A stretch of 64,000 bases of DNA from Parabacteroides sp. TM07-1AC (GTDB lineage: Bacteria > Bacteroidota > Bacteroidia > Bacteroidales > Tannerellaceae): contig NZ_QUKD01000016.1 of the NCBI RefSeq assembly GCF_003480915.1, positions 13,505-77,504 of the forward strand, in the 5' to 3' direction. Under the pieces are notes generated by a model. That model was not told the DNA's origin. It did no database searches and saw only the letters and a program-made list of their open reading frames with translations. Positions 19,901-29,968 of this stretch are shown piece after piece. How positions within the stretch are numbered: position 1 is the first letter of the stretch; each line of letters starts with the position of its first letter. A program made the translations under genes and the position numbers.

Positions 19901-20335
19901 ATGTTACAACCAAAGAAAACCAAGTTCAGAAGACAGCAGAAAGGCCGCATGAAGGGTGAAGCTCAACGTGGCAACCAGCTGGCATTCGGTTCGTTTGGTA
20001 TAAAAGCGTTAGAGAATAAATGGATTACCGGTCGCCAGATTGAAGCTGCCCGTATCGCGGTAACTCGTTATATGCAACGTCAAGGTCAGGTTTGGGTTCG
20101 GATTTTCCCGGATAAACCTATTACAAAGAAACCGGCCGAAGTACGTATGGGTAAAGGTAAAGGTAATCCAGAAGGATTTGTTGCGCCTGTTACTCCAGGT
20201 CGTCTTATTTTCGAAATCGAAGGTGTTCCCTTTGATATTGCCAAAGAAGCTTTGCGCTTAGCTGCTCAAAAGCTTCCGGTGACAACGAAGTTTGTTGTGA
20301 GACGTGATTATGATATGGCTAATCAAAATGCGTAA
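19901..20335 (+). CDS. rplP: 50S ribosomal protein L16
   Basis: 144 residues. Contacts A-site tRNA. Signature segments [43 protein letters not shown] and [10 protein letters not shown] are all present and the length is standard. Confidence 0.98.
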   Translation: MLQPKKTKFRRQQKGRMKGEAQRGNQLAFGSFGIKALENKWITGRQIEAARIAVTRYMQRQGQVWVRIFPDKPITKKPAEVRMGKGKGNPEGFVAPVTPGRLIFEIEGVPFDIAKEALRLAAQKLPVTTKFVVRRDYDMANQNA

Positions 20336-20340
20336 TTGTT

Positions 20341-20538
20341 ATGAAGATTGCAGAAATTAGAGAATTAAGCACAAAAGAATTGCTTGAAAGAGTAGATGCT
20401 GAGGTTGCTGCCTACGATCAGAAGGTTATTAACCACACTATCTCTCCGACAGACAACCCTGCTCAGATTAAACAACAACGCAGGATGATTGCGCGCATGA
20501 AAACAGAATTGCGCCAGAGAGAACTTAACAACAAATAA
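20341..20538 (+). CDS. rpmC: 50S ribosomal protein L29
   Basis: 65 residues, a two-helix protein near the tunnel exit. Starts MKIAEIRELSTKELLERVD; the C-terminal QQRRMIARMKTELRQRELNNK is the usual second helix. Packed five bases after rplP. Confidence 0.96.
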   Translation: MKIAEIRELSTKELLERVDAEVAAYDQKVINHTISPTDNPAQIKQQRRMIARMKTELRQRELNNK

Positions 20539-20547
20539 TTGAGCCTG

Positions 20548-20805
20548 ATGGAAACTAGAAATTTAAGAAAAGAAAGAACGGGCGTGGTTACTAGCAACAA
20601 GATGGAAAAAAGCATCACTGTTGCTATTAAATGGAAGGAAAAACACCCCATTTATGGTAAGTTCGTTAATAAAACGAAGAAATATCATGCTCATGACGAA
20701 AAGAACGAGTGTAATATAGGTGATACCGTAAAAATTATGGAAACTCGTCCTTTGAGCAAAACAAAGAGATGGAGATTAGTTCAAATAATCGAAAGAGCTA
20801 AGTAA
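20548..20805 (+). CDS. rpsQ: 30S ribosomal protein S17
   Basis: 85 residues from the ATG at 20548, the start that matches [20 protein letters not shown]; a TTG nine bases upstream is unlikely. OB-fold protein binding 16S helices 7 and 11. The conserved [19 protein letters not shown] and [20 protein letters not shown] are present. Confidence 0.97.
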   Translation: METRNLRKERTGVVTSNKMEKSITVAIKWKEKHPIYGKFVNKTKKYHAHDEKNECNIGDTVKIMETRPLSKTKRWRLVQIIERAK

Positions 20806-20806
20806 C

Positions 20807-21172
20807 ATGATACAACAAGAATCAAGACTAGTAGTAGCAGATAACAGTGGCGCAAAAGAAGCATTATGTATCCGTGTTTTAGGCGGAACAAGAAAACGCT
20901 ATGCCACTGTTGGGGATGTAATTGTAGTTGCAATTAAGAGTGTAATCCCGTCAAGTGACGTGAAGAAGGGTGCTGTTTCTAAAGCTATCATTGTTCGCAC
21001 TAAAAAAGAAATCCGTCGCCAGGATGGTTCATACATCCGTTTCGATGATAACGCTTGCGTATTGTTGAATGCCGGTGGTGATATTCGTGGAAGCCGTATC
21101 TTCGGTCCGGTTGCCAGAGAACTTCGTGCAACAAATATGAAAATTGTTTCACTTGCACCTGAAGTACTTTAA
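20807..21172 (+). CDS. rplN: 50S ribosomal protein L14
   Basis: 121 residues. Forms an intersubunit bridge and is the binding site for the silencing factor RsfS. The typical N-terminus [19 protein letters not shown] and [13 protein letters not shown] are complete. Separated from rpsQ by a single base. Confidence 0.98.
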   Translation: MIQQESRLVVADNSGAKEALCIRVLGGTRKRYATVGDVIVVAIKSVIPSSDVKKGAVSKAIIVRTKKEIRRQDGSYIRFDDNACVLLNAGGDIRGSRIFGPVARELRATNMKIVSLAPEVL

Positions 21173-21190
21173 TTCGTAAAATTTAAGGTA

Positions 21191-21511
21191 ATGAGTAAAT
21201 TACATATCAAAAAAGGCGATATAGTTTTTGTTAATGCCGGCGAAGACAAAGGTAAAACAGGTCGTGTTTTACAGGTGCTCGTAGACGAGAACCGTGCTAT
21301 TGTTGAAGGCGTTAATATGGTATCAAAGCATACCAAGCCTAATGCAAAGAATCCGCAAGGAGGAATTGAAAAGAAAGAAGCTCCTATCCATCTTTCAAAC
21401 CTGAACGTGGTTGACCCTAAATCTGGAAAACCGACGCGTATCGGCCGTAAGGAAAATGCAGAAGGTGCTTTAGTTCGTTATTCTAAAAAATCAGGGGAGG
21501 AAATTAAGTAA
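21191..21511 (+). CDS. rplX: 50S ribosomal protein L24
   Basis: 106 residues. An assembly-initiator protein with a KOW motif ([20 protein letters not shown]). The stop codon TAA shares a base with the rplE ATG (TAATG), so translation is probably coupled. Confidence 0.97.
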   Translation: MSKLHIKKGDIVFVNAGEDKGKTGRVLQVLVDENRAIVEGVNMVSKHTKPNAKNPQGGIEKKEAPIHLSNLNVVDPKSGKPTRIGRKENAEGALVRYSKKSGEEIK

Positions 21512-22068
21512 TGAGCAATACTGCCAGTCTTAAAAAAGAATATCAGGACAGAATTGTTCCTGCTTTGACGAAAGAGTTCGGATATAAATCAGTAATGCAG
21601 GTTCCTGTACTGAAAAAGATTGTTATCAATCAGGGATTAGGTATGGCTGCTGCTGACAAGAAGATCATTGATATCGCTATCAGCGAATTGTCTACAATTA
21701 CAGGTCAGAAAGCTGTTGCGACAGTATCTAAAAAGGATATCTCAAACTTTAAGTTACGTAAAAAAATGCCGATCGGTGTGATGGTAACACTGCGCCGCGA
21801 GCAAATGTACGAATTTTTGGAAAGATTAGTTCGTATCGCTCTTCCGCGTATTCGTGACTTCAAAGGTATTGAAAGTAAATTAGATGGTAGAGGTAATTAT
21901 ACCATGGGTATTCAGGAACAGATTATTTTTCCTGAAATTAATATCGATAATATTACTAAAATATTAGGAATGAATATTACCTTTGTGACCTCTGCGAAAA
22001 CAGATGAAGAAGGGTATGCTCTGTTGAGAGAATTTGGGTTGCCTTTTAAAAATGCAAAAAAAGACTAA
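21511..22068 (+). CDS. rplE: 50S ribosomal protein L5
   Basis: 185 residues. Binds 5S rRNA and the P-site tRNA elbow. The motif [19 protein letters not shown], the [26 protein letters not shown] block and [12 protein letters not shown] are all present. Confidence 0.98.
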   Translation: MSNTASLKKEYQDRIVPALTKEFGYKSVMQVPVLKKIVINQGLGMAAADKKIIDIAISELSTITGQKAVATVSKKDISNFKLRKKMPIGVMVTLRREQMYEFLERLVRIALPRIRDFKGIESKLDGRGNYTMGIQEQIIFPEINIDNITKILGMNITFVTSAKTDEEGYALLREFGLPFKNAKKD

Positions 22069-22071
22069 GTT

Positions 22072-22341
22072 ATGGCTAAGGAATCAATGAAAGCCCGCGA
22101 GGTTAAGAGAGCAAAGCTTGTAGCTAAATATGCTGCTAAAAGAGCAGAATTGAAAGCTGCCGGCGACTATGAAGCTTTGCAGGCTTTACCTAAAAATGCT
22201 TCTCCTGTACGTTTGCACAACCGTTGCAAGATCACAGGACGTCCGAAAGGGTATGTACGCCAGTTCGGCATTTCACGTATTCAATTCCGTGAAATGGCAT
22301 CCAATGGTTTAATCCCGGGTGTAAAGAAAGCAAGTTGGTAA
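22072..22341 (+). CDS. rpsN: 30S ribosomal protein S14, zinc-free form
   Basis: 89 residues. Found in the 30S head near the A site. The C-terminal block [23 protein letters not shown] is the S14 core. Only one cysteine is present and no CxxC pairs, so this is the longer, zinc-independent (C-minus) type, as in E. coli. Confidence 0.97.
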   Translation: MAKESMKAREVKRAKLVAKYAAKRAELKAAGDYEALQALPKNASPVRLHNRCKITGRPKGYVRQFGISRIQFREMASNGLIPGVKKASW

Positions 22342-22395
22342 GTTTTTTTATTTAAATATTGTCCGGGTGGCCGGATCAATTTAATTCATTTATAT

Positions 22396-22791
22396 ATGAC
22401 AGATCCTATTGCAGATTATTTGACAAGATTGCGTAACGCAATCAAAGCGAAGCACAGAGTTGTTGAAGTGCCGGCGTCAAATTTAAAGAAAGAGATCACG
22501 AAGATCCTTTTCGAAAAGGGCTACATTCTTAATTTTAAGTTTGTAGAAGAAGGTCCTCAGGGTACAATTAAGATTGCCTTGAAGTACGACTTGGTAAACA
22601 AAGTGAATGCAATCAAGAAACTTGAGAGAGTTTCTTCTCCAGGTTTGCGTAAGTACACTGGTTACAAAGAAATGCCGAGAGTATTGAATGGTTTAGGTAT
22701 TGCCGTTCTTTCTACTTCTAAGGGTGTGATGACAGACAAAGAAGCCCGCGATCTTAAAATCGGTGGCGAAGTATTATGTTATGTTTATTAA
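22396..22791 (+). CDS. rpsH: 30S ribosomal protein S8
   Basis: 131 residues. Central-domain assembly protein and, in E. coli, the repressor of the spc operon. MTDPIADYLTRLRNAIKAKH and the C-terminal LSTSKGVMTDKEARDLKIGGEVLCYVY are canonical. A 54-base gap precedes it, without a structure I could call. Confidence 0.98.
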   Translation: MTDPIADYLTRLRNAIKAKHRVVEVPASNLKKEITKILFEKGYILNFKFVEEGPQGTIKIALKYDLVNKVNAIKKLERVSSPGLRKYTGYKEMPRVLNGLGIAVLSTSKGVMTDKEARDLKIGGEVLCYVY

Positions 22792-22807
22792 TTAGGAGGA
22801 AAGAAGA

Positions 22808-23359
22808 ATGTCAAGAATAGGAAAATTACCAATTCATGTGCCAGCCGGTGTAACGGTTACGATTAAGGATAGCGTAGTGACTGTAAAAGGTCCTAAGGGC
22901 GAAATGACTCAGGCTGTTAATCCTGATATTAATGTAACTCTGGAAGATGGAGTTATGCATTTAACAAGACCGACTGACGACAAGAACCATCGTGCATTAC
23001 ATGGTTTGTATCGTTCTTTGATCAACAATATGGTGATCGGTGTATCTGAAGGATACAAGAAAGAACTGGAACTGGTCGGTGTTGGTTATCGTGTGACTAA
23101 CACAGGACAGCTGTTGGATCTTTCTTTAGGTTATACTCACAACATCTACATGCAGTTACCTAAGGAAGTGAAGGTTGAAACGAAGACTGAGAGAAATAAG
23201 AATCCTCTTATTATCCTTGAATCAGCTGATAAACAATTATTAGGTCAGATTTGTGCTAAGATTCGTTCATTCAGAATGCCGGAACCGTATAAAGGTAAGG
23301 GTATCAAGTTCGTGGGTGAAGAAATTCGCAGAAAGTCTGGTAAATCAGCAGGTAAGTAA
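22808..23359 (+). CDS. rplF: 50S ribosomal protein L6
   Basis: 183 residues with two duplicated L6 folds near the factor-binding site. MSRIGKLPIHVPAGVTV and PEPYKGKGIKFVGEEIRRKSGKSAGK are the family ends. An AGGAGG Shine-Dalgarno sits 9 bases before the ATG. Confidence 0.98.
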   Translation: MSRIGKLPIHVPAGVTVTIKDSVVTVKGPKGEMTQAVNPDINVTLEDGVMHLTRPTDDKNHRALHGLYRSLINNMVIGVSEGYKKELELVGVGYRVTNTGQLLDLSLGYTHNIYMQLPKEVKVETKTERNKNPLIILESADKQLLGQICAKIRSFRMPEPYKGKGIKFVGEEIRRKSGKSAGK

Positions 23360-23380
23360 TCTACGTAAACTGAAATTATC

Positions 23381-23725
23381 ATGACAACGAAGGAAGAAAG
23401 AAGATTAAAAATAAAACAAGGCATTCGCGGTAAAGTATCAGGTACTTCTGAACGTCCGCGCCTTACTGTGTTTAGAAGCAATAAGCAGATCTATGCACAG
23501 GTTATAGATGATACTACAGGTAAGACTTTGGCTGCTGCTTCTTCTTTGAAGCTGGATGTAAAAGCTCCTAAAAAGGAAGTTGCTGCAAAAGTTGGCGAAT
23601 TAATAGCTAAATCAGCTCAGGAAGCTGGTATTCAGACTGTTGTTTTCGACCGTAATGGTTACCTGTATCATGGGAGAATTAAAGAATTAGCAGATGCTGC
23701 ACGTAACGGCGGCCTTAAATTTTAA
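23381..23725 (+). CDS. rplR: 50S ribosomal protein L18
   Basis: 114 residues. Binds 5S rRNA together with L5. The motif [24 protein letters not shown] and the C-terminal [23 protein letters not shown] are typical. Its stop overlaps the first possible rpsE start as TAATG. Confidence 0.98.
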   Translation: MTTKEERRLKIKQGIRGKVSGTSERPRLTVFRSNKQIYAQVIDDTTGKTLAAASSLKLDVKAPKKEVAAKVGELIAKSAQEAGIQTVVFDRNGYLYHGRIKELADAARNGGLKF

Positions 23726-23730
23726 TGAAG

Positions 23731-24249
23731 ATGGCAGGAGTTAATAATAGAGTTAAATCGACCAACGACTTAGAGTTGAAGGACAGATTGGTTGCAATCA
23801 ACCGCGTAACTAAAGTTACAAAAGGTGGACGTACTTTTAGTTTTGCTGCTATCGTAGTAGTAGGAAACGAAGACGGTATCATCGGTTGGGGCTTAGGTAA
23901 AGCTGGTGAAGTAACGACAGCTATCGCTAAAGGTGTAGAAGCTGCTAAAAAGAATTTGATCAAGGTTCCTGTTCACAAAGGTACTATTCCTCACGAACAA
24001 CTTGCTAAATTCGGTGGTGCACAGGTGCTGATCAGACCGGCATCTCATGGTACTGGTGTAAAAGCCGGTGGTGCTATGCGTGCTGTATTGGAAAGTGTTG
24101 GTATTACTGACGTTTTGGCAAAGTCTAAAGGTTCTTCAAACCCTCACAACTTAGTAAAAGCTACTATTGCTGCTTTGAGTGAATTGAGAAGTCCGTTTAC
24201 TGTTGCTCAGAATAGAGGTATTGCTGTTGAAAAAGTGTTTAGAGGTTAA
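23731..24249 (+). CDS. rpsE: 30S ribosomal protein S5
   Basis: 172 residues from the ATG at 23731 ([10 protein letters not shown]), which matches relatives better than the ATG at 23725 that overlaps the rplR stop. S5 works with S4 at the mRNA entry channel and in fidelity. [19 protein letters not shown] and [21 protein letters not shown] are intact. Confidence 0.97.
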   Translation: MAGVNNRVKSTNDLELKDRLVAINRVTKVTKGGRTFSFAAIVVVGNEDGIIGWGLGKAGEVTTAIAKGVEAAKKNLIKVPVHKGTIPHEQLAKFGGAQVLIRPASHGTGVKAGGAMRAVLESVGITDVLAKSKGSSNPHNLVKATIAALSELRSPFTVAQNRGIAVEKVFRG

Positions 24250-24265
24250 TTAGGGAGGAAAAATT

Positions 24266-24442
24266 ATGGCGACTATTAAAATTAAACAAGTTAAGAGTAG
24301 AATTAAGTGCCCGAAAGACCAAAAAAGAACACTGGATGCACTGGGCCTGACAAAGTTGAACCGTGTAGTAGAACATGAAGCTACTCCGGCTATCTTGGGC
24401 ATGGTTGAGAAAGTGAAACATTTGGTTTCAGTAGAAAAGTAA
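24266..24442 (+). CDS. rpmD: 50S ribosomal protein L30
   Basis: A 58-residue gene: MATIKIKQVKSRIKCPKDQK, then RTLDALGLTKLNRVVEHEAT and a short C-terminal helix ending VSVEK. The LDALGLTKLNRVV segment is diagnostic of L30. A GGGAGG Shine-Dalgarno lies eight to nine bases before the ATG. It sits in the expected place between S5 and L15. Confidence 0.97.
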   Translation: MATIKIKQVKSRIKCPKDQKRTLDALGLTKLNRVVEHEATPAILGMVEKVKHLVSVEK

Positions 24443-24471
24443 TAATTGGTTGAAAAAATAAATTATAAGAT

Positions 24472-24918
24472 ATGAACTTATCAAATTTAAAACCTGCTGA
24501 AGGATCTACTAAGACCAGAAAAAGAATCGGCCGTGGTCCGGGTTCAGGATTAGGAGGAACTTCAACAAGAGGTCATAAAGGAGCAAAGTCTAGATCTGGT
24601 TATTCAAGAAAGATCGGATTTGAAGGTGGTCAGATGCCAATTCAGAGACGTTTGCCTAAATTTGGTTTCAAGAATATTAATCGTGTTGAATATAAAGCTA
24701 TCAATATCGCTACATTACAGTTAATGGCTGAAGCTCAGAACTTAACTAAAATTGGTGTTAACGAATTGATCGAAGCTGGTTTTATTTCTTCATCTCAATT
24801 GGTTAAAATTCTTGGTAATGGTAGCCTGACTGTTAAATTAGATGTTGAAGCTCACGCTTTCTCTAAGAGTGCAGAAGCAGCTATCCAGGCCGCAGGTGGA
24901 ACTGTTGTTAAACTCTAA
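24472..24918 (+). CDS. rplO: 50S ribosomal protein L15
   Basis: 148 residues. The Gly/Arg-rich N-terminal extension RKRIGRGPGSGLGGTSTRGHKG penetrates 23S rRNA, and GFEGGQMPIQRRLPKFGF is the family signature. Three bases separate it from secY. Confidence 0.98.
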   Translation: MNLSNLKPAEGSTKTRKRIGRGPGSGLGGTSTRGHKGAKSRSGYSRKIGFEGGQMPIQRRLPKFGFKNINRVEYKAINIATLQLMAEAQNLTKIGVNELIEAGFISSSQLVKILGNGSLTVKLDVEAHAFSKSAEAAIQAAGGTVVKL

Positions 24919-24921
24919 GTC

Positions 24922-26262
24922 ATGAGAGCAGTTGAAACAATAAAAAATATCTGGAAGATTGAGGATCTGAGAAATCGGATCCTCACCACTCTTTTATTGG
25001 TGGCTATATATCGCTTCGGAACGTATGTAGTACTTCCTGGTATTGATCCTCAAGCGTTAACCGCTTTACAGGCGCAGACAAGAGGCGGATTGCTTGCACT
25101 GTTGGATATGTTTTCAGGTGGTGCATTCTCTAATGCTTCAATTTTTGCATTGGGTATTATGCCTTATATTTCCGCTTCAATTGTTATGCAGTTGTTAGCC
25201 ATAGCAGTTCCTTCTTTCCAGAAACTACAGAGAGAAGGCGAGAGTGGTCGTAGAAAGATCAATCAGTGGACACGCTATTTGACAGTAGCTATCCTGTTAT
25301 TCCAGGGACCGACTTATCTTGTGAATCTGAGTGTTCAGTTGAAAGCCGCTGGTGCAGCATTACCTCCGGGTATCATGTTTACTGTCTCTTCTACTATTAT
25401 TTTGGCTGCAGGAAGTATGTTTATCTTATGGCTAGGTGAAAGAATTACAGATAAAGGTGTTGGAAATGGTATTTCATTTATCATTTTGATTGGTATCATA
25501 GCCCGTCTGCCCCATTCATTGTTCCAGGAATTTATTTCAAGAACAAGTGAAAAAACTGGTGGTCTGGTTATGTTCTTGTTTGAGATGCTGTTTCTTTTAC
25601 TTGTTATTGCCGGTGCTATTTTGCTGGTTCAGGGAACTCGTAAAGTGCCCGTACAGTACGCAAAGAGAATTATAGGAAACAAACAGTATGGTGGCGCACG
25701 TCAGTATATCCCGTTAAAGGTAAATGCTGCGAACGTTATGCCTATCATCTTTGCTCAGGCAATTATGTTTATTCCTATTTCTATTGTAGGATTCTCTAGT
25801 ACTGGTGATCAAAGTGGTTTTTGGGCTGCATTTATGGATAATACCGGTTTTTGGTATAACTTCGTTTTTGCGGTATTGATTATCCTCTTTACTTATTTCT
25901 ATACAGCTATCACGATCAATCCGACGCAGATGGCTGATGATTTGAAGAGAAACAATGGATTTATTCCGGGTGTTAAACCTGGAAAAAGTACCAAAGACTA
26001 TCTGGATACAATCATGGACCGCATTACTCTTCCAGGTGCATTCTTCCTGGCATTAGTAGCTATTATGCCTGCTTTTGCAAGAATCGCTGGTGTGAGTATG
26101 GAGTTCTCTCAGTTCTTTGGAGGAACATCTTTGTTGATTTTGGTTGGTGTAGTGTTGGATACGTTACAGCAAGTCGAAAGTCATTTGTTGATGCGTCATT
26201 ATGACGGTTTGTTAAAGTCAGGAAGAATTAAGGGTCGTACAGGCTCAGTTGCCGCTTATTAA
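24922..26262 (+). CDS. secY: Protein translocase subunit SecY
   Basis: 446 residues. Core of the SecYEG channel in the inner membrane, with ten transmembrane segments. The first cytoplasmic helix and TM1 (YRFGTYVVLPGIDPQAL), the plug and TM2 region (MFSGGAFSNASIFALGIMPY) and the TM3 start (QLLAIAVPSFQKLQREGESG) are clear. Embedded between L15 and map as in most bacteria, but without the adk gene found at this place in several phyla. Confidence 0.98.
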   Translation: MRAVETIKNIWKIEDLRNRILTTLLLVAIYRFGTYVVLPGIDPQALTALQAQTRGGLLALLDMFSGGAFSNASIFALGIMPYISASIVMQLLAIAVPSFQKLQREGESGRRKINQWTRYLTVAILLFQGPTYLVNLSVQLKAAGAALPPGIMFTVSSTIILAAGSMFILWLGERITDKGVGNGISFIILIGIIARLPHSLFQEFISRTSEKTGGLVMFLFEMLFLLLVIAGAILLVQGTRKVPVQYAKRIIGNKQYGGARQYIPLKVNAANVMPIIFAQAIMFIPISIVGFSSTGDQSGFWAAFMDNTGFWYNFVFAVLIILFTYFYTAITINPTQMADDLKRNNGFIPGVKPGKSTKDYLDTIMDRITLPGAFFLALVAIMPAFARIAGVSMEFSQFFGGTSLLILVGVVLDTLQQVESHLLMRHYDGLLKSGRIKGRTGSVAAY

Positions 26263-26266
26263 TAGA

Positions 26267-27052
26267 ATGATCTATTTAAAAACAGATGAAGAAATCGAGT
26301 TGATGCGTTCGGCCAACCAGTTAGTAGGCCGGACACTAGGAGAGCTTGCTAAGCACATTGCTCCCGGAGTAACAACTCTTCAACTCGATAAAATTGCTGA
26401 AGAATTCATTAGGGATAATGGAGCAGTTCCAGCCTTTTTAGGGTATGGTGGTTTTCCAAATTCAATATGTGCTTCTGTAAACGAGCAAGTAGTACATGGT
26501 ATTCCTTCCTCAAAAGCTATTTTAAAGGAAGGTGATGTCATATCTGTTGATTGTGGAACAATATTGAATGGTTTTGTTGGTGATTCCGCCTATACATTTT
26601 GTGTGGGAGAAGTCGATCCGGCAGTGAAGAAATTGTTGAAAACAACGAAAGAATCTCTTTACCTGGGTATCCAACAAGCTGTGGAAGGAAAACGAATAGG
26701 GGATGTGAGTCATGCGGTACAGTCATACTGTGAATCGAAAGGATACTCTGTAGTAAGAGAACTGGTAGGGCACGGTATCGGTCGCAAAATGCATGAAGAA
26801 CCTGAAGTACCTAATTATGGAAGATATGGTTGCGGACCGTTGTTGCGTAGTGGAATGTGTATTTGCATTGAACCTATGATCAATATGGGAAGTAAGAATA
26901 TCGTTTTTGAAAAGGACGGTTGGACGGTACGTACAAAGGACAGAAAGTGCTCTGCTCATTTTGAACATTGTATTGCAATCAGACCCGATGGTCCTCAGAT
27001 TTTGTCTTCATTTGAATTTTTAGAAGAAGTCCTAGGAAGTAACGCAATTTAA
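26267..27052 (+). CDS. map: Methionine aminopeptidase, type I
   Basis: 261 residues from the ATG at 26267 ([19 protein letters not shown]), four bases after the secY stop. Removes the N-terminal methionine of nascent proteins. Metal ligands are visible in [38 protein letters not shown] and CIEPMIN; all five expected Asp/His/Glu positions appear. Lacks the N-terminal zinc finger of eukaryotic forms. Confidence 0.97.
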   Translation: MIYLKTDEEIELMRSANQLVGRTLGELAKHIAPGVTTLQLDKIAEEFIRDNGAVPAFLGYGGFPNSICASVNEQVVHGIPSSKAILKEGDVISVDCGTILNGFVGDSAYTFCVGEVDPAVKKLLKTTKESLYLGIQQAVEGKRIGDVSHAVQSYCESKGYSVVRELVGHGIGRKMHEEPEVPNYGRYGCGPLLRSGMCICIEPMINMGSKNIVFEKDGWTVRTKDRKCSAHFEHCIAIRPDGPQILSSFEFLEEVLGSNAI

Positions 27053-27062
27053 TTTGATTTAT

Positions 27063-27281
27063 ATGGCTAAACAAGCAGCTATTGAACAAGATGGAGTTAT
27101 TGTAGAAGCATTGTCAAACGCAATGTTTCGTGTAGAATTAGAGAACGGACATGAGATTACTGCCCACATATCAGGAAAGATGCGTATGCATTATATTAAA
27201 ATTCTTCCTGGTGATAAAGTGAGAGTGGAAATGTCTCCGTATGATTTATCAAAAGGTAGAATTGCTTTTAGATATAAATAA
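27063..27281 (+). CDS. infA: Translation initiation factor IF-1
   Basis: 72 residues from the ATG at 27063. An OB-fold protein occupying the 30S A site during initiation. The full family sequence [20 protein letters not shown] and [19 protein letters not shown] is present. An ATT/ATG-like start slightly upstream adds only three residues and is rejected. Confidence 0.97.
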   Translation: MAKQAAIEQDGVIVEALSNAMFRVELENGHEITAHISGKMRMHYIKILPGDKVRVEMSPYDLSKGRIAFRYK

Positions 27282-27293
27282 AAATAACTAGAT

Positions 27294-27410
27294 ATGAAAG
27301 TAAGAGCATCTTTAAAGAAGCGTACCCCTGAATGTAAGATTGTAAGAAGAAAGGGTCGCTTATATGTAATTAACAAGAAAAACCCTAAGTATAAACAACG
27401 TCAGGGATAA
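27294..27410 (+). CDS. rpmJ: 50S ribosomal protein L36, zinc-ligand-poor form
   Basis: A 38-residue gene starting [20 protein letters not shown] and ending NPKYKQRQG. In zinc-binding L36 the ligands are C11, C14, C27 and a histidine near 32-33. Here T11, C14, N27 and Y33 occupy these places, so only one cysteine remains and zinc binding is not expected. Located between infA and rpsM as usual. Confidence 0.97.
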   Translation: MKVRASLKKRTPECKIVRRKGRLYVINKKNPKYKQRQG

Positions 27411-27444
27411 TTTATTATTTTTGCAAAATAATTAAGTAAGTAAT

Positions 27445-27825
27445 ATGGCTATAAGAATAGTTGGTGTAGACTTGCCACAAAATAAAAGAGGAGAAATCGC
27501 TTTGACTTATATCTATGGTATCGGTCGGAGTGCTTCAAAATCTATTTTAGAGAAAGCAGGCGTTGATCGCGATATCAAAGTGAAAGACTGGACAGACGAT
27601 CAGGCTGCAAAAGTACGTGAAGTCATTGGCGCTGAGTACAAGGTAGAAGGTGATCTTCGTTCTGAAGTTCAGCTAAACATCAAGCGTCTGATGGATATTG
27701 GATGCTACAGAGGTGTTCGTCACCGTATTGGTTTACCGTTGAGAGGTCAGAGTACAAAGAACAATGCTCGTACTCGTAAGGGTAAGAAGAAAACTGTTGC
27801 AAATAAGAAAAAAGCTACTAAATAA
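27445..27825 (+). CDS. rpsM: 30S ribosomal protein S13
   Basis: 126 residues. 30S head protein forming intersubunit bridges. The motif [20 protein letters not shown] and the C-terminal [25 protein letters not shown] are canonical; the tail is a run of Lys and Thr that follows 16S rRNA toward the P site. Confidence 0.98.
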   Translation: MAIRIVGVDLPQNKRGEIALTYIYGIGRSASKSILEKAGVDRDIKVKDWTDDQAAKVREVIGAEYKVEGDLRSEVQLNIKRLMDIGCYRGVRHRIGLPLRGQSTKNNARTRKGKKKTVANKKKATK

Positions 27826-27836
27826 TAAGAGTTGAT

Positions 27837-28226
27837 ATGGCAAAAAAAACAGTCGCAGCAAAGAAGAGAAACGTAAAAGTTGACGCTTACGGTCAAGCTC
27901 ATATTCATTCTTCTTTCAATAACATTATTGTGTCTCTTGCCAATAGCGAAGGTCAAGTTATCAGCTGGTCTTCTGCAGGTAAGATGGGATTCAGAAGTTC
28001 TAAAAAGAACACTCCGTATGCCGCTCAGATGGCAGCACAAGATTGTGCTAAGGTAGCTTATGATCTTGGTTTGAGAAAAGTAAAAGTATTCGTTAAAGGA
28101 CCGGGTAACGGACGTGAGTCTGCTATCAGAACTATCCACGGTGCCGGTATTGAAGTAACAGAAATTGTTGACGTTACTCCGCTGCCTCACAATGGTTGTC
28201 GTCCTCCGAAAAAGAGAAGAGTATAA
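27837..28226 (+). CDS. rpsK: 30S ribosomal protein S11
   Basis: 129 residues. Platform protein near the E site. The core [20 protein letters not shown] and the highly conserved C-terminus [18 protein letters not shown] are present. A 123-base gap, unusual in this cluster, follows before rpsD. Confidence 0.98.
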   Translation: MAKKTVAAKKRNVKVDAYGQAHIHSSFNNIIVSLANSEGQVISWSSAGKMGFRSSKKNTPYAAQMAAQDCAKVAYDLGLRKVKVFVKGPGNGRESAIRTIHGAGIEVTEIVDVTPLPHNGCRPPKKRRV

Positions 28227-28248
28227 TTAACTATAGTTTCTTGAACAT

Positions 28249-28323
28249 TGAATCCGGAATTGTGAATAGATTGCACAAAGACCTTATCCTCTCTGTAATC
28301 GCGGCTGCACGGTTCCAGATTCA
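28249..28323 (+). promoter_or_regulatory. Stem-forming leader before rpsD, candidate S4 autoregulatory site
   Basis: TGAATCCGGAA (28249-28259) and TTCCAGATTCA (28313-28323) can pair over 11 positions with one mismatch, closing a 53-base loop that ends 26 bases before the rpsD start. In other bacteria S4 controls its own operon by binding a structured leader RNA. This is a positional analogy only; no known motif was matched. Confidence 0.35.
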
Positions 28324-28349
28324 GACAGAAAAATTAAAACAATAAAAAA

Positions 28350-28955
28350 ATGGCAAGATATACTGGACCAAAAACAAGAATTGCCCGTAAGTTTGGTGAG
28401 GCTATATTCGGACCGGATAAAGTTCTTTCTAAAAAGAATTATCCTCCCGGACAACATGGTAACGCCAGAAAGAAAAAAACTTCTGAATACGGAATTCAGC
28501 TTCGCGAGAAGCAAAAAGCAAAATACACTTATGGTGTATTAGAAAAACAATTTAGAAATCTGTTCGACAAAGCGCAGAGTTCAAAAGGTATTACCGGTGA
28601 AGTTCTGCTTCAGTTACTGGAAGGCCGTTTGGACAATGTTGTATACCGTTTAGGTATTGCTCCCACAAGAGCTGCTGCTCGTCAGTTGGTTTCTCACCGT
28701 CACATTACAGTAGACGGTAAGGTTGTAAATATTCCTTCTTACTCTTTGAAAGCCGGTCAGATCGTTGGTGTTAGAGAGAAATCCAAGTCGTTGGAAGTGA
28801 TTGCTGATGCATTGTCAGGATTCAACCACAGCAAATATCCTTGGATTGAGTGGGATCAGTCTTCTTTAAGCGGAAAATTACTGCATCTGCCGGAAAGAAC
28901 TGACATTCCTGAAAACATTAAAGAGCAGTTGATCGTAGAATTGTATTCTAAATAA
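28350..28955 (+). CDS. rpsD: 30S ribosomal protein S4
   Basis: 201 residues. One of the first 16S-binding proteins and a fidelity determinant. [20 protein letters not shown] is the N-terminus. The S4 RNA-binding domain [20 protein letters not shown], followed by [19 protein letters not shown], is complete. The N-terminal cysteine zinc motif of some S4 proteins is absent. Confidence 0.98.
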   Translation: MARYTGPKTRIARKFGEAIFGPDKVLSKKNYPPGQHGNARKKKTSEYGIQLREKQKAKYTYGVLEKQFRNLFDKAQSSKGITGEVLLQLLEGRLDNVVYRLGIAPTRAAARQLVSHRHITVDGKVVNIPSYSLKAGQIVGVREKSKSLEVIADALSGFNHSKYPWIEWDQSSLSGKLLHLPERTDIPENIKEQLIVELYSK

Positions 28956-28967
28956 TAATTGATTTCC

Positions 28968-29960
28968 ATGGCGATATTAGCATTTCAAAAACCCGATAAA
29001 GTATTAATGTTGGAAGCGGACAATTTCTTCGGAAAGTTTGAATTTCGTCCGTTGGAACCCGGCTATGGTATTACTATAGGTAATGCTCTGCGCCGTATTC
29101 TCCTGTCGTCGCTTGAAGGTTTTGCTATTACATCCATTAAGATCGAAGGGGTTGACCATGAATTTGGTACAATCCCCGGTGTTATTGAGGATGTAACAAA
29201 CATTATCTTGAACTTGAAACAGGTACGGTTCAAGCATATTGTAGACGACATAGAGAATGAAAAAGTAAGTATTACTGTTTCGGGTTCCGAAGTGTTCAAA
29301 GCCGGTGATATAGGTAAACAACTGACCGGATTCGAAGTATTGAATCCTGACCTGGTTATTTGCCGTTTGGATCCGAACGCTAGTTTCCAGATTGAATTAA
29401 CGATAAATAAAGGACGCGGATATGTACCCGCTGACGAAAACAGAGATCCGAATGCAGACGTTCACGTTATTGCTATTGACTCTATTTTCACTCCTATACG
29501 TAACGTTAAGTATTTAATCGAAAACTTCCGTGTTGAGCAAAAGACGGACTACGAAAAGTTGGTTCTTGAAATAGCCACAGATGGTTCTATTCATCCGAAG
29601 GAAGCGTTGAAAGAAGCTGCTAAGATTCTGATTCATCATTTTATGTTGTTCTCAGATGAAAAGATTGCGATCGAGACAGTGGATACTGACGGCAATGAAG
29701 AATTCGATGAAGAAGTACTTCACATGCGCCAGTTGCTTAAGAGCAAGCTAGCAGATATGGACCTTTCCGTTCGTGCTCTGAATTGCTTGAAAGCTGCAGA
29801 TGTTGAAACGTTGGGTGAACTGGTTAAATTCAACAAGAACGATTTGTTGAAGTTCCGTAACTTCGGTAAGAAGTCGCTCACTGAACTTGATGAACTGCTT
29901 GAAAGCCTGAACCTTTCATTCGGTATGGATATCACGAAATATAAATTAGATAAAGAGTAA
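28968..29960 (+). CDS. rpoA: DNA-directed RNA polymerase subunit alpha
   Basis: 330 residues from the ATG at 28968 ([15 protein letters not shown]). Scaffold for polymerase assembly. The N-terminal domain shows [20 protein letters not shown]; the C-terminal domain, which binds promoter UP elements and activators, shows [20 protein letters not shown] and [19 protein letters not shown]. Lies between S4 and L17 as expected for the alpha operon. Confidence 0.98.
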   Translation: MAILAFQKPDKVLMLEADNFFGKFEFRPLEPGYGITIGNALRRILLSSLEGFAITSIKIEGVDHEFGTIPGVIEDVTNIILNLKQVRFKHIVDDIENEKVSITVSGSEVFKAGDIGKQLTGFEVLNPDLVICRLDPNASFQIELTINKGRGYVPADENRDPNADVHVIAIDSIFTPIRNVKYLIENFRVEQKTDYEKLVLEIATDGSIHPKEALKEAAKILIHHFMLFSDEKIAIETVDTDGNEEFDEEVLHMRQLLKSKLADMDLSVRALNCLKAADVETLGELVKFNKNDLLKFRNFGKKSLTELDELLESLNLSFGMDITKYKLDKE

Positions 29961-29968
29961 GTAAAGCG

